Both the position numbers and the translations under genes were made by a program. Positions 8,298 through 15,110 of a stretch of DNA of 15,180 nucleotides are shown here, one piece after another. The number at the start of each line of letters is the position of its first letter. Position 1 is the first letter of the stretch. The notes beneath the pieces were generated by a model, which was not told the origin of the DNA, ran no database searches, and saw only the letters and a program-made list of their open reading frames with translations. This stretch comes from SLNP01 sp964446435 (lineage in GTDB: Bacteria; Bacteroidota; Bacteroidia; Bacteroidales; VadinHA17): assembly GCA_964446435.1 (NCBI GenBank), contig CAYUOS010000076.1:1-15180 (forward strand), read 5' to 3'.

Positions 8298-10769
8298 CTA
8301 CCTGGTAAGCAAATATCTGTGGGTCTGCCTGCTTCCGTCGTGGCGATCGGTAATAATCAGGTAGATACCTGCTGGGAGGGAACTTATGTCAGCATGGTAT
8401 ATTCTCTCCCTGATGTCACTCTTTCGCTCAATAATCCTTCCTGAATAATCCGTTATGGTGATGCTGTTTCCCCTGTTACCTGGTTCGGAGGCAAAGTCTA
8501 TCGTGAACCGGCCATCGCCTGGATTCGGGTAGAGTTTTATACCGGAGATAATATCCTTGTTAACCGTTGATGCGAGTCCCTTGATGAATAGATCATCAAT
8601 AGCCCATCCCCACCCGTTTGCGTATGGGTCTGAAAAGAGCCTGAACCTTATAATCAGGGTGTCACCTTCAGAAATGATGGTTGAATTGTCAATTGTGATG
8701 GTTCTTTTGACGAACAGGTCTGGTGTTCCGACATAAGTGGAATTCATGCCAGTAATACTTGAATTATATGCAGTAAGCCACGCAGCGTTATCCCTAGAGT
8801 CATAACCGTCTGCCAGCGGGAACCAATTCATTCCTCCATCTTTCGATGCCTCAACCACCACATAGTCATAGAAATCCTCTGTACCATACGGGAAAGAGGG
8901 CTCTCCGGGCTCGACCAGCACTATCTCCTTGAATGATATCAGCAGACCTGAACGGTCAATCGCAATCGGGTACCTGAGCATGGCCTGGTATTCTATTGAA
9001 CCCCCGGGCACTTCAAGACTCTGGTATGGGTGACGTGTGTGCAACGCAGGGTTTGAAAATCCCTGCGGCTGTGTAACACCGAAACCGTCAAGAAGAAAAT
9101 CCCCCTCACCATGGTTGAAGGCTGTGAAATAGTACTCTACTGCATCGAAAAGCTTGTGTACCGCAACCTTATGGAAACCAGCAGATGGAGAACTGGCCGA
9201 ATTCGGTACCATCGCGCCATCGGTGGCGACAATGCGGTAATAGAGTGTATCGACACCTGTCAGGGAGAGTTCTGTCAGGTTCAGATCATAGAAGAACCGT
9301 TTGTCGCCTGATTGCTGCATCGCTGCCTGCCTCATTTCACCTCCGTTGAGGTTGTATTGGACCACTGCAGTAACAGGATAGAGGTTGTCGGTAATATCAG
9401 CCTCAATAGTGAAGGTCTCTGTAATTGAAAGTACGAATGGAAGCGGTGTGTGCAATACAACAGGTCTTACCGTGTCTGCCCCGATAAAAAAGGTATAGGG
9501 ATTCAGCCTTCCTTCAGCCGGGGAGCTGTATACCCTTCCAAATGTATCACTTACTGTCAGATAATATGAAACCAGCGTGTTGTACTGGGGCACCGGAAGA
9601 GAATGGCTGAAAGTGCCTCCTGTAACTGGTATATCCAGGTTTACAGTATCGTAGGTGGTTGCATTGTTGTATTTGTAGATAATACTGAAACCATTGCGTT
9701 TCAACAGTGTATCTGATGTCACCACCGCTACTATATCTGCCATGGTGACGTTTCCCTCAGTATCCTCAACCCGGGTGTGGTCGATTCGGGTATGGAGCCA
9801 TCCCAAATCTGCCAGCATTGACATGGTCAGTAATCCAGGGTCATGGATAGCTTCACCACGGGCAATAAATGGAGTCATAAGGGCATCAATCTGTGGAGTT
9901 CCCGATTCACTGAGATGACTTATGCTTGAACCTGAATCCCACACCCCGGGGGCATAAAGCAAGGGTCGCTGACCTGATTTGTACTGGAGCGTTACAGGTC
10001 CTCCGAAATAGAGTGAGCCGCTGGTGATTGCCTGCCTGAGAATATCTGACGGATTGGGATAGAAGTTTCTGTTAATAAGCCTCCTTCCTGCATTATCCTC
10101 AACAAAAGTATCGTATATGACAGGGGTTCCGTTGAAACCATATGAACCGGTCGTCTCCGTAGCACTGAAGCTGTCGGCAAATCCAAGACCATGACAAAGC
10201 TCGTGCAATACTACAGTGACAAAGTCATAGCTTGCAGATGGGGTTCCGCCGCTTAGTCCGAAGAACCAGCTCGCCGACGAGTTGAAGCTAATCCTGATAT
10301 CAAAATCTGTTGCATTGTTCAGTTCAGTGCCTGCAATCTTCTCGGCAAGCGATACGGGATAGAAGGCATCAGGATTAAGAGCACCAATGAAACTACCCCT
10401 GTAAAAAGAGGTTGCAGAGGCTGAACCCAGTATTCCCGGCTCGCTCATCGCCGTCCATACAGCCCTCACCCTGATCTTGACATCAGAACGAAGGAGTGAA
10501 GCCCAGATATTAACAGCATGGCTGAATGCAGTCCTCGCCTCCTCAGGGAAGCCAATGTAGGAAACCTCAATCTGTGCCTTCTCTCCACCCTTGCTTTCTT
10601 TGAAGGACTCAGGAGGTGGTATGTAAATCATTCTGACCTCATCGCTGCCATAGCATGCTCGTTCGCCCCTGCCAGTAACGATGTCAGGAGATGTCCTGTG
10701 CTGAGCATTCAGGAGTCCCTGAATGCCGGCACAGAATATCAATGGCAGCAGTAACAGAGGTCGCTTCAT
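8298..10769 (-). CDS. Secreted metallopeptidase-like protein with T9SS type A sorting domain
   Basis: About 823 residues. The N-terminus is a signal peptide (MKRP, hydrophobic core LLLLPLIFC, likely cut after LLNA near residue 22). A metzincin-like zinc site HELCHGLGFAD (H189, E190, H193, D199) sits in the first domain, followed by SSISHLSE and the possible Met-turn ALMTP (about 296-300) and the family-like HDPGLLTMSMLADLGW. Residues 330-540 look like Ig-like beta domains, and 545-730 a MAM or jelly-roll-like beta region containing EASKDGG and GWGWAIDD. The last about 80 residues form a type A T9SS sorting domain: GIKLYPNPGDGRFTI, then LPAGIYLI and a terminal RYLLTR. It is thus expected to cross the inner membrane via Sec and the outer membrane via T9SS, ending on the surface or outside. 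The start is ambiguous: GTG 10772 and ATG 10769 are adjacent; AAGGAG lies 7 and 10 bases upstream respectively. It follows ferritin by 2-5 bases. Peptidase activity is inferred from the motif. Confidence 0.88.
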   Translation of the reverse strand: MKRPLLLLPLIFCAGIQGLLNAQHRTSPDIVTGRGERACYGSDEVRMIYIPPPESFKESKGGEKAQIEVSYIGFPEEARTAFSHAVNIWASLLRSDVKIRVRAVWTAMSEPGILGSASATSFYRGSFIGALNPDAFYPVSLAEKIAGTELNNATDFDIRISFNSSASWFFGLSGGTPSASYDFVTVVLHELCHGLGFADSFSATETTGSYGFNGTPVIYDTFVEDNAGRRLINRNFYPNPSDILRQAITSGSLYFGGPVTLQYKSGQRPLLYAPGVWDSGSSISHLSESGTPQIDALMTPFIARGEAIHDPGLLTMSMLADLGWLHTRIDHTRVEDTEGNVTMADIVAVVTSDTLLKRNGFSIIYKYNNATTYDTVNLDIPVTGGTFSHSLPVPQYNTLVSYYLTVSDTFGRVYSSPAEGRLNPYTFFIGADTVRPVVLHTPLPFVLSITETFTIEADITDNLYPVTAVVQYNLNGGEMRQAAMQQSGDKRFFYDLNLTELSLTGVDTLYYRIVATDGAMVPNSASSPSAGFHKVAVHKLFDAVEYYFTAFNHGEGDFLLDGFGVTQPQGFSNPALHTRHPYQSLEVPGGSIEYQAMLRYPIAIDRSGLLISFKEIVLVEPGEPSFPYGTEDFYDYVVVEASKDGGMNWFPLADGYDSRDNAAWLTAYNSSITGMNSTYVGTPDLFVKRTITIDNSTIISEGDTLIIRFRLFSDPYANGWGWAIDDLFIKGLASTVNKDIISGIKLYPNPGDGRFTIDFASEPGNRGNSITITDYSGRIIERKSDIRERIYHADISSLPAGIYLIITDRHDGSRQTHRYLLTR

Positions 10770-10774
10770 CACGA

Positions 10775-11278
10775 CTATTCTCCTTCAGCCTCTCCCTGTG
10801 CACGCATCTGCATTATGTCCCTGTCGAAAAGATAGAGATTGCTGTCACCAAGCAGGTTCAGTTTGTCAATAATTGCCTGAACCGATGACTCCTCCTCAAC
10901 CTGCTCTGATACAAACCACTGTATCCAGTTAAGAACGGCATAATCCTTCTCGCCCGAGGCAAGTGCTACAATCTCATTAATGCTCTCGGAAATATACTTC
11001 TCATGATGAAGCACTTCCGCAAACATCTCCTTAACACCCTTATACTCAACCGGCGGTTTCTCAAGTGCCGGAATGATTGCATGGCCTCCCCTTTCATTGA
11101 TGAACCTGATAAATTTAAGGGTATGCATTCTCTCTTCATCACTCTGTGCATACAACCAATCGGCTATTCCGGCCATACCTTTGTTCTCGGCCCATGAAGC
11201 CATTGCCAGGTACAGATTGGAAGAATAAGCCTCGCGTTCTACCTGCCTGTTGCAGATATCTTCAATTTTCTTTTTCAT
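10775..11278 (-). CDS. ftnA: Non-heme ferritin (FtnA type)
   Basis: A 167-residue cytosolic iron-storage ferritin that oxidises Fe2+ and stores it as a mineral inside a 24-mer shell. The ferroxidase ligands align with E. coli FtnA: E16 (REAYSS), E49 and H52 (DEERMH), E93 (HHEKY), Q126 and E129 (VSEQVEEE). The conserved WIQWFVSEQVEEE block and IIDKLNLLGDSNLYLFD near the end are typical of bacterial ferritins rather than Dps or bacterioferritin; no heme-binding Met is apparent. The length is normal. The start ATG at 11278 has no Shine-Dalgarno but lies below a plausible -7 box. The last codons carry the AAGGAG that probably serves the downstream peptidase gene, implying a common mRNA. Confidence 0.95.
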   Translation of the reverse strand: MKKKIEDICNRQVEREAYSSNLYLAMASWAENKGMAGIADWLYAQSDEERMHTLKFIRFINERGGHAIIPALEKPPVEYKGVKEMFAEVLHHEKYISESINEIVALASGEKDYAVLNWIQWFVSEQVEEESSVQAIIDKLNLLGDSNLYLFDRDIMQMRAQGEAEGE

Positions 11279-11349
11279 TTGTTGTGTTTTTAAATTATAC
11301 CTTTAGAAAAATCTGTTAGTTCAATTATTCCATATACAATAACAATCTG

Positions 11350-11357
11350 CAAATTTA
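11350..11357 (-). promoter_or_regulatory. Candidate ferritin promoter -7 box (TAAATTTG)
   Basis: On the minus strand TAAATTTG followed by CAG matches the Bacteroidota TAnnTTTG consensus and would give a leader of roughly 65 bases to the ferritin ATG. No clear TTTG -33 box is seen upstream. The region between dnaX and ferritin is AT-rich and otherwise shows no obvious iron-regulator palindrome. Confidence 0.35.
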
Positions 11358-11406
11358 ATAGTTTAACCTTTCTGATATTCATTCCGCACCTCATTGCAGA
11401 ATATGT

Positions 11407-11438
11407 AATCAGGGTAAGCCCGGGGCGCTCCTCTGATT
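11407..11438 (-). terminator. Possible hairpin directly after dnaX
   Basis: AATCAG (11407-11412) pairs with CTGATT (11433-11438), and the GC-rich interior (around CCCGGG) may add imperfect pairs. It begins at the base after the dnaX stop codon. There is no T-run on the minus strand after it, so it is only a weak candidate for transcription end or 3'-end protection. Confidence 0.3.
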
Positions 11439-13229
11439 CTATTCAAAATCGAGACCAAGGTTGCGTCTGAGCTCCCTCAGGGCCGGGTTCTTTCCTGCAA
11501 GGTATTCAAACTTCTGCTCGTCGGTATAGAATGAAGTGTCATTTTGTTCGAGGCTGTCAAGCCTGCTTTCAATCGTAATATTGCCGGAACCAAGGCGTTT
11601 ATTGAGGAACTCCGTCAGGGAGATTTTAAACCTCCGGTCGAACTCCTCCCTTAGGGCTGCATTGCTGAGAGTTACAATTATATGATTATCTTCAGCCAGT
11701 TCAGGACCAGTCTCATTCAACTGTATCGATATCCTCGAGCTTTCATTCCTTATTGCGGCAGTAAACTCTATCCAGTGTTTGTTCAGGTTTTCCTGTGTCA
11801 GCTCCTCGACCTCAGGGACCGGAACCGGCTCCTCTCCTTCCCTGTTTTCAACTCCTGTGGTTACTTCCGGCTCCATTACGCTGTTGCCAAGAACCTCCTT
11901 AACTGATAGTGTTTTGGTGCCATGAAATACTTTATCCTGTGGCTTGACAATAGTCTCAACCGGTTTCTCAGGCAGGTTTTCCTTCACCATTGCCATTGAT
12001 TCCGGCTGGCTTCCCTTTTCGATTACCGGCTTTTCGGGTGACAATGCCTGTACGGAGACCGGCTTTTTTTCATTATCCGGTTCGGATACTATTTCGTCAC
12101 TCTTTTTTTTTTTTTTAGTTAAGGTGCTGTTTGACGACTCTGCAAGCGCTGCCATACTGAAGAGCGCCAGCTCGACAAGAAGCCTCTGGTTCCTGCTTGC
12201 CTTGTATGAAAGATCGCATTGATTGCAGGCCTCCAGCGACCTGAACAGGAATCTTACGGAACACCTGGCAGCCTGCTCACGATACCTGGCCCTGATTGAC
12301 GGAGCAGTTTCAAGCAGCTTGATGGTAACTTCGTCGCGGCTTACAAGAAGGTCGCGCAGATGTGAGGCCAGACCCGATATGAAGTTATGACCGTCGAAGC
12401 CATTCTCAAGAATCTCATTGAAGAGAATTAGAGAGCCCGGATAATCGCCCCTTAATGAAGCATCAACTATTTTGAAATAGTACTCATAATCGAGAAGGTT
12501 CAGATTCTCAATTACATCCTTATACTTTATGTCTCCACTGCTGAAGCTGACTAACTGGTCGAAAATTGAAAGAGCATCCCTTAGAGCTCCGTCAGCCTTT
12601 ACGGCAATAATATGTAAAGCCTCCTCCTCGTACCTGACATCCTCACTTTCAGCTACGAACCTGAGCCTTTTAACTGTATCGTCTGTCTTAATCCTGTTGA
12701 AATCAAAGATCTGGCAACGTGATAGTATTGTGGGGATGATTTTATGCTTTTCTGTCGTGGCAAGAATGAAAATAGCATGGGGCGGCGGCTCCTCAAGTGT
12801 CTTCAGGAAGGCATTGAATGCAGATGAAGAGAGCATGTGCACCTCATCGATGATGTAGATACTGTATCTGCCCGTCTGAGGGGGAATCCTTACCAGGTCG
12901 GTCAGCGTCCTGATATCCTCAACCTTATTGTTCGATGCTGCATCAAGCTCATGGATGTTCAGCGACCTCAGAGTATTGAAGGATATACATGACTCGCACT
13001 GATTGCAGGGCTCAGAGTTCTCACCTATATTACTGCAGTTGATTGTCTTGGCAAAGATCCTGGCACAAGTTGTCTTTCCAACGCCACGAGGCCCGCAGAA
13101 GAGGTAAGCCTGTGAGAGATAATTATTCCTGATCGCATTCTTGAGTGTACCGGTAATTACCTCCTGGCCGACAACCATGTCAAAAGTTGAGGGGCGGTAT
13201 TTCCTTGCTGAAACGATGAAATTATCCAT
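11439..13229 (-). CDS. dnaX: DNA polymerase III subunit gamma/tau
   Basis: A 596-residue clamp-loader ATPase that loads the beta clamp onto DNA. Domain I has Walker A GPRGVGKTT (46-54), a zinc module (C65, C75, C78, C81), Walker B-type DEVH (D128-H131) and the SRC sensor/arginine-finger motif (170-172). Domains II and III (about 180-365) end in the collar region ELALFSMAALAE. A low-complexity, charged linker follows (about 371-480, Lys, Glu, Pro, Val), then a conserved C-terminal domain (about 480-596) expected to hold the tau-specific interactions. Codons 372-376 are AAA AAA AAA AAA AAG, a run of 14 A, where slippage would give a short gamma-like product. The gene is divergent from rpsF with 213 bases between them. 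The ATG at 13229 has only a weak AGGA upstream, 15 bases away. Confidence 0.96.
   Translation of the reverse strand: MDNFIVSARKYRPSTFDMVVGQEVITGTLKNAIRNNYLSQAYLFCGPRGVGKTTCARIFAKTINCSNIGENSEPCNQCESCISFNTLRSLNIHELDAASNNKVEDIRTLTDLVRIPPQTGRYSIYIIDEVHMLSSSAFNAFLKTLEEPPPHAIFILATTEKHKIIPTILSRCQIFDFNRIKTDDTVKRLRFVAESEDVRYEEEALHIIAVKADGALRDALSIFDQLVSFSSGDIKYKDVIENLNLLDYEYYFKIVDASLRGDYPGSLILFNEILENGFDGHNFISGLASHLRDLLVSRDEVTIKLLETAPSIRARYREQAARCSVRFLFRSLEACNQCDLSYKASRNQRLLVELALFSMAALAESSNSTLTKKKKKSDEIVSEPDNEKKPVSVQALSPEKPVIEKGSQPESMAMVKENLPEKPVETIVKPQDKVFHGTKTLSVKEVLGNSVMEPEVTTGVENREGEEPVPVPEVEELTQENLNKHWIEFTAAIRNESSRISIQLNETGPELAEDNHIIVTLSNAALREEFDRRFKISLTEFLNKRLGSGNITIESRLDSLEQNDTSFYTDEQKFEYLAGKNPALRELRRNLGLDFE
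12074..12088 (-). other. Small hairpin downstream of the dnaX slippery run
   Basis: On the minus strand TATCCG (12088-12083), loop AAC, CGGATA (12079-12074) form a perfect 6-bp stem. It begins 13 bases after the end of the A AAA AAG heptamer. That gap is longer than the usual 5-9 bases for a ribosomal frameshift stimulator, so its role, if any, is uncertain. Confidence 0.3.
12097..12116 (-). other. Putative dnaX slippage/frameshift site (A14 run with close -1 frame UGA)
   Basis: On the coding (minus) strand, 14 consecutive A (12116-12103) are followed by GAGTGA. In the zero frame this reads Lys x5, Ser, Asp. A -1 ribosomal slip on A AAA AAG (12108-12102), or an mRNA with one extra A, reads GAG then TGA (stop at 12099-12097), giving a 377-residue product of residues 1-376 plus Glu. 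With one A fewer, the other frame reads R-V-T-K and stops at TAG (12091-12089). E. coli dnaX uses the same A AAA AAG heptamer with Glu and UGA following. Thermus dnaX uses transcriptional slippage on a run of nine A. No Shine-Dalgarno-like stimulator is visible upstream, so transcriptional slippage seems the likelier mode. Function is inferred. Confidence 0.65.
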
Positions 13230-13264
13230 AAAGAAGACTACTTTTTCCTGCTGCAGTTAATTGA

Positions 13265-13272
13265 CAAATATA
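13265..13272 (-). promoter_or_regulatory. Candidate dnaX promoter -7 box (TATATTTG)
   Basis: On the minus strand TATATTTG matches TAnnTTTG and would give a leader of about 30 bases to the dnaX ATG. No TTTG -33 box at standard spacing is visible. It shares the intergenic region with the oppositely directed rpsF promoter candidate, about 120 bases away. Confidence 0.35.
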
Positions 13273-13362
13273 AGACAAAAACAGGTTCGTTAATTAGGGG
13301 GTAAAACTCATCGATGTCAAAAAATGAAAGCAACAAAATGTTCTCACTATGTAAATCGCTAT

Positions 13363-13397
13363 TTTGTTTTTAATTAACAAAAAAAAGATTACTTTTG
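13363..13397 (+). promoter_or_regulatory. Candidate rpsF operon promoter (TTTG ... TACTTTTG)
   Basis: TACTTTTG (13390-13397) followed by CAGCC is a full match to the Bacteroidota -7 box TAnnTTTG, and TTTG at 13363-13366 can serve as the -33 box with a 23-base spacer, slightly long. Transcription would begin near 13400, leaving a leader of about 43 bases. This is the best promoter in the window. The -33 box lies in the right arm of an 8-bp inverted repeat (AACAAAAT 13332-13339, ATTTTGTT 13361-13368). Confidence 0.6.
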
Positions 13398-13402
13398 CAG
13401 CC

Positions 13403-13431
13403 AATTTTGAAAATAAACAGTTAACAAAATT
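13403..13431 (+). promoter_or_regulatory. AU-rich hairpin in the rpsF leader
   Basis: AATTTTG (13403-13409) and CAAAATT (13425-13431) are exact reverse complements with a 15-base loop, between the predicted transcript start and the weak ribosome binding region AAAGAGAG (13432-13439). S6-S18 leader autoregulation is known in several bacteria, but its conserved CCG-containing motif is not evident here, so a regulatory role is only a possibility. Confidence 0.3.
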
Positions 13432-13442
13432 AAAGAGAGACT

Positions 13443-13796
13443 ATGTTAAATCAGTACGAGACCGTTTTCATTGCAACTCCCGTTTTGTCTGAGATTCAGA
13501 TGAAGGAAGCGGTTCAAAAATTCAAGAAGGTCATTACCGATAACGAGGGAATGATTATTCATGAAGAAAACTGGGGGCTTAAAAAGCTGGCCTATCCTAT
13601 TCAGAAGAAATCGACCGGCTTTTATTATTTGATTGAGTTCAGTGGAACCGGTGAGCTTATTGACAAGCTCGAGGTTCAGTACAGAAGGGATGAAAGGATA
13701 ATCAGGTTCCTTACCTTCAGGATGGATAAATATTCCGTCGAATACGCAGAGAAAAAGAGAAGGCAGAGAGAAACAGAAAAGCAGAAGGAGGAATAA
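13443..13796 (+). CDS. rpsF: 30S ribosomal protein S6
   Basis: A 117-residue S6, a platform protein of the small subunit that binds together with S18. Family signatures are the N-terminal YETVFI, GLKKLAYPI (middle), GFYYLIEF, and the C-terminal RRDERIIRFLTF. The last about 20 residues are highly charged (EKKRRQRETEKQKEE), a variable tail. Start ATG at 13443 has only a weak purine-rich AAAGAGAG upstream. It leads the rpsF-rpsR-rplI operon; its final codons contain the strong Shine-Dalgarno of rpsR, 3 bases after its stop, so translation of the two is likely coupled. The ssb or priB gene present here in Proteobacteria is absent. Confidence 0.98.
   Translation: MLNQYETVFIATPVLSEIQMKEAVQKFKKVITDNEGMIIHEENWGLKKLAYPIQKKSTGFYYLIEFSGTGELIDKLEVQYRRDERIIRFLTFRMDKYSVEYAEKKRRQRETEKQKEE
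13785..13791 (+). promoter_or_regulatory. Strong Shine-Dalgarno for rpsR (AAGGAGG)
   Basis: AAGGAGG lies inside the last rpsF codons, 8 bases before the rpsR ATG at 13800. It fixes that ATG as the start over the alternative at 13806, and contrasts with the weak or absent sites of most other genes in the window. Confidence 0.85.
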
Positions 13797-13799
13797 GCC

Positions 13800-14069
13800 A
13801 TGGCTATGAACGAATCAGAAATCAGGTATCTTACCCCTCCTACAGTTGAGGTTAAGAAGAAGAAGTACTGCCGCTTCAAGAAGAACAAGATCAGGTATAT
13901 CGACTACAAGGATCCTGAGTTCCTCAAGAAGTTTCTGAATGAACAGGGCAAGATTCTCCCGAGGCGACTTACAGGTACATCTCTCAAATATCAGAGAAAG
14001 GTATCACAAGCTATCAAAAGAGCGCGTCACCTTGCGTTGCTGCCTTATGTAACTGACCTATTAAAATAA
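13800..14069 (+). CDS. rpsR: 30S ribosomal protein S18
   Basis: An 89-residue S18 that pairs with S6 on the 30S platform. The core is recognisable from KKYCRFKKNKIRYIDYKD, then LKKFLNEQGKILPRRLTGTSLKYQRKVSQAIKRARHLALLPY split over the C-terminal half, the classic S18 block. A single Cys (in YCRF) remains, so this is not a full zinc-ribbon version. It starts 3 bases after the rpsF stop with a strong Shine-Dalgarno at 8-base spacing. Its own TAA overlaps the Shine-Dalgarno of rplI. Confidence 0.98.
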   Translation: MAMNESEIRYLTPPTVEVKKKKYCRFKKNKIRYIDYKDPEFLKKFLNEQGKILPRRLTGTSLKYQRKVSQAIKRARHLALLPYVTDLLK

Positions 14070-14074
14070 GGAGG
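14068..14074 (+). promoter_or_regulatory. Strong Shine-Dalgarno for rplI (AAGGAGG)
   Basis: AAGGAGG overlaps the rpsR TAA stop (14067-14069) and stands 7 bases before the rplI ATG at 14082, indicating translation of rplI by ribosomes finishing rpsR. Confidence 0.85.
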
Positions 14075-14081
14075 ACCGGAG

Positions 14082-14528
14082 ATGGAAGTAATTCTAAAGC
14101 AGGAAGTGCCTAACCTTGGGCATAAAGATGATATAGTAAAGGTAAAGAACGGATACGCCAATAACTACCTTATACCCAAGGGTTATGCAGTTTTGGCAAC
14201 CTCTTCGGCCAGGAAGGTACATGCCGAAAACCTGAAGCAGAGAGCCCACAAGGAAGAGAGTATTAGGCTTGAAGCTGCTGCTGTGGCTGAGAGTCTCGGC
14301 GGTCTTAGTCTGGTTATTGGGGCAAAAACCTCCACATCAGGAAAGATATTCGGTTCGGTAAATACCATACAGATTGCCGAAGCCCTTACAGAAAAGGGAT
14401 TTGACATCGACAGGAAGAAGATATCAATTGAGGGTGATCAGATTAAGGAGGTAGGAAAATACAAGGCTACCATCAGACTCCACAGGGAGGTAAAGGTTGA
14501 GGTAGACTTTGAGATTGTTGCCGAGTAA
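14082..14528 (+). CDS. rplI: 50S ribosomal protein L9
   Basis: A 148-residue L9, which binds 23S rRNA near the L1 stalk and helps keep reading-frame fidelity. The N-terminal domain has the family signature VPNLGHKDDIVKVKNGYANNYLIPKGYA (residues 9-36), followed by the long connecting helix (about 42-75, charged) and a C-terminal domain with the typical GKIFGSVN and a final EVKVEVDFEIVAE. Length is normal. Start ATG at 14082 has an ideal Shine-Dalgarno. It is the last gene of the operon and is followed by a strong terminator. Confidence 0.98.
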   Translation: MEVILKQEVPNLGHKDDIVKVKNGYANNYLIPKGYAVLATSSARKVHAENLKQRAHKEESIRLEAAAVAESLGGLSLVIGAKTSTSGKIFGSVNTIQIAEALTEKGFDIDRKKISIEGDQIKEVGKYKATIRLHREVKVEVDFEIVAE

Positions 14529-14551
14529 TAATGGTATAATGAAATAGCAAA

Positions 14552-14590
14552 AGAAGAGGCTGTCTCACAGGGGCAGCCTCTTTTCTTTTA
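14552..14590 (+). terminator. Intrinsic terminator after rplI, possibly bidirectional with ridA
   Basis: AGAGGCTG (14555-14562) pairs with CAGCCTCT (14574-14581) across an 11-base loop, extended by further A-T and G-T pairs (14552-14554 with 14582-14584). The plus strand continues into a T-rich tract (TTTTCTTTTA). Read from ridA, the same hairpin is followed by TCTTTTG, so it may also end ridA transcripts, 39 bases after that gene's stop. Confidence 0.85.
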
Positions 14591-14628
14591 ATTCAGGGTA
14601 TGGTCAAAACTGCAGTCTAATGCATCGA

Positions 14629-15009
14629 TCACGGTTTTACTGCAATTGTTTCTATCTCTATCAGTGCTCCAAGAGGCAGTCCCTTTACTGCAAAGGCAGC
14701 CCGGGCCGGCTGGTTCTCAGTGTAGAACGAGGCATAAACCTCATTCATCTCCTTGAAGAATGACATGTCTGCAAGCAGACAGGTAGATTTCACCACGTTC
14801 TGGTAGGTGTATCCGGCCTCTTCGAGTATTGCCCCGATGTTTCTCAGTACCTGATCGGTCTGCTCCCTGATTCCGCCTTCCTTGATTGTTCCGGTTGCCG
14901 GATCGATGGGTATCTGACCGCTGATATAAAGCGTGCCGTTCACTTCAACTGCCTGGCTGTAGGGTCCTACGGCCGCCGGCGCCTTCTTTGTTGATATTAT
15001 CTTCTTCAT
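14629..15009 (-). CDS. ridA: RidA family reactive intermediate/imine deaminase
   Basis: A 126-residue RidA that hydrolyses reactive enamine/imine intermediates such as 2-aminoacrylate released by PLP enzymes, protecting the cell from them; it acts as a cytosolic trimer. Signature elements are GPYSQA (Y17), LYISGQIP (S30), the QTDQVLRNI helix, the catalytic-position Arg in NQPARAAF (R103) that binds the substrate carboxylate, and IEIETIAV (E118/E120) near the C-terminus. I chose the ATG at 15009 because MKKIISTKKAPAAVGPYSQ is the usual RidA start; an in-frame ATG at 15048 adds 13 residues not typical of the family. No Shine-Dalgarno. It converges on rplI across a shared hairpin. Confidence 0.95.
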   Translation of the reverse strand: MKKIISTKKAPAAVGPYSQAVEVNGTLYISGQIPIDPATGTIKEGGIREQTDQVLRNIGAILEEAGYTYQNVVKSTCLLADMSFFKEMNEVYASFYTENQPARAAFAVKGLPLGALIEIETIAVKP

Positions 15010-15110
15010 CGTAAATTGGTTGTTATAAGATTTTTTGTTGACGGTCACTATATTAACACAATCATACAGGCATTGAAATTACCACTTCTTTTTGCCTGAT
15101 CAAAACAAAA

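Noticed and set aside
11279..11438. Small gene or regulatory RNA between dnaX and ferritin
   Set aside because: Only short AT-rich frames without start signals; apart from the candidate -7 box and a weak hairpin after dnaX I see no support.
12103..12116. The A14 run in dnaX as a sequencing error or a sign of a pseudogene
   Set aside because: The full 596-residue frame is intact with 14 A, and domains on both sides are well preserved. A length error of 3 would still be in frame, so the exact count is uncertain, but the gene is not broken.
15010..15048. Thirteen extra residues at the RidA N-terminus
   Set aside because: RidA proteins normally begin a few residues before the ST-x-APAA-GPYSQ stretch, which fits the ATG at 15009.
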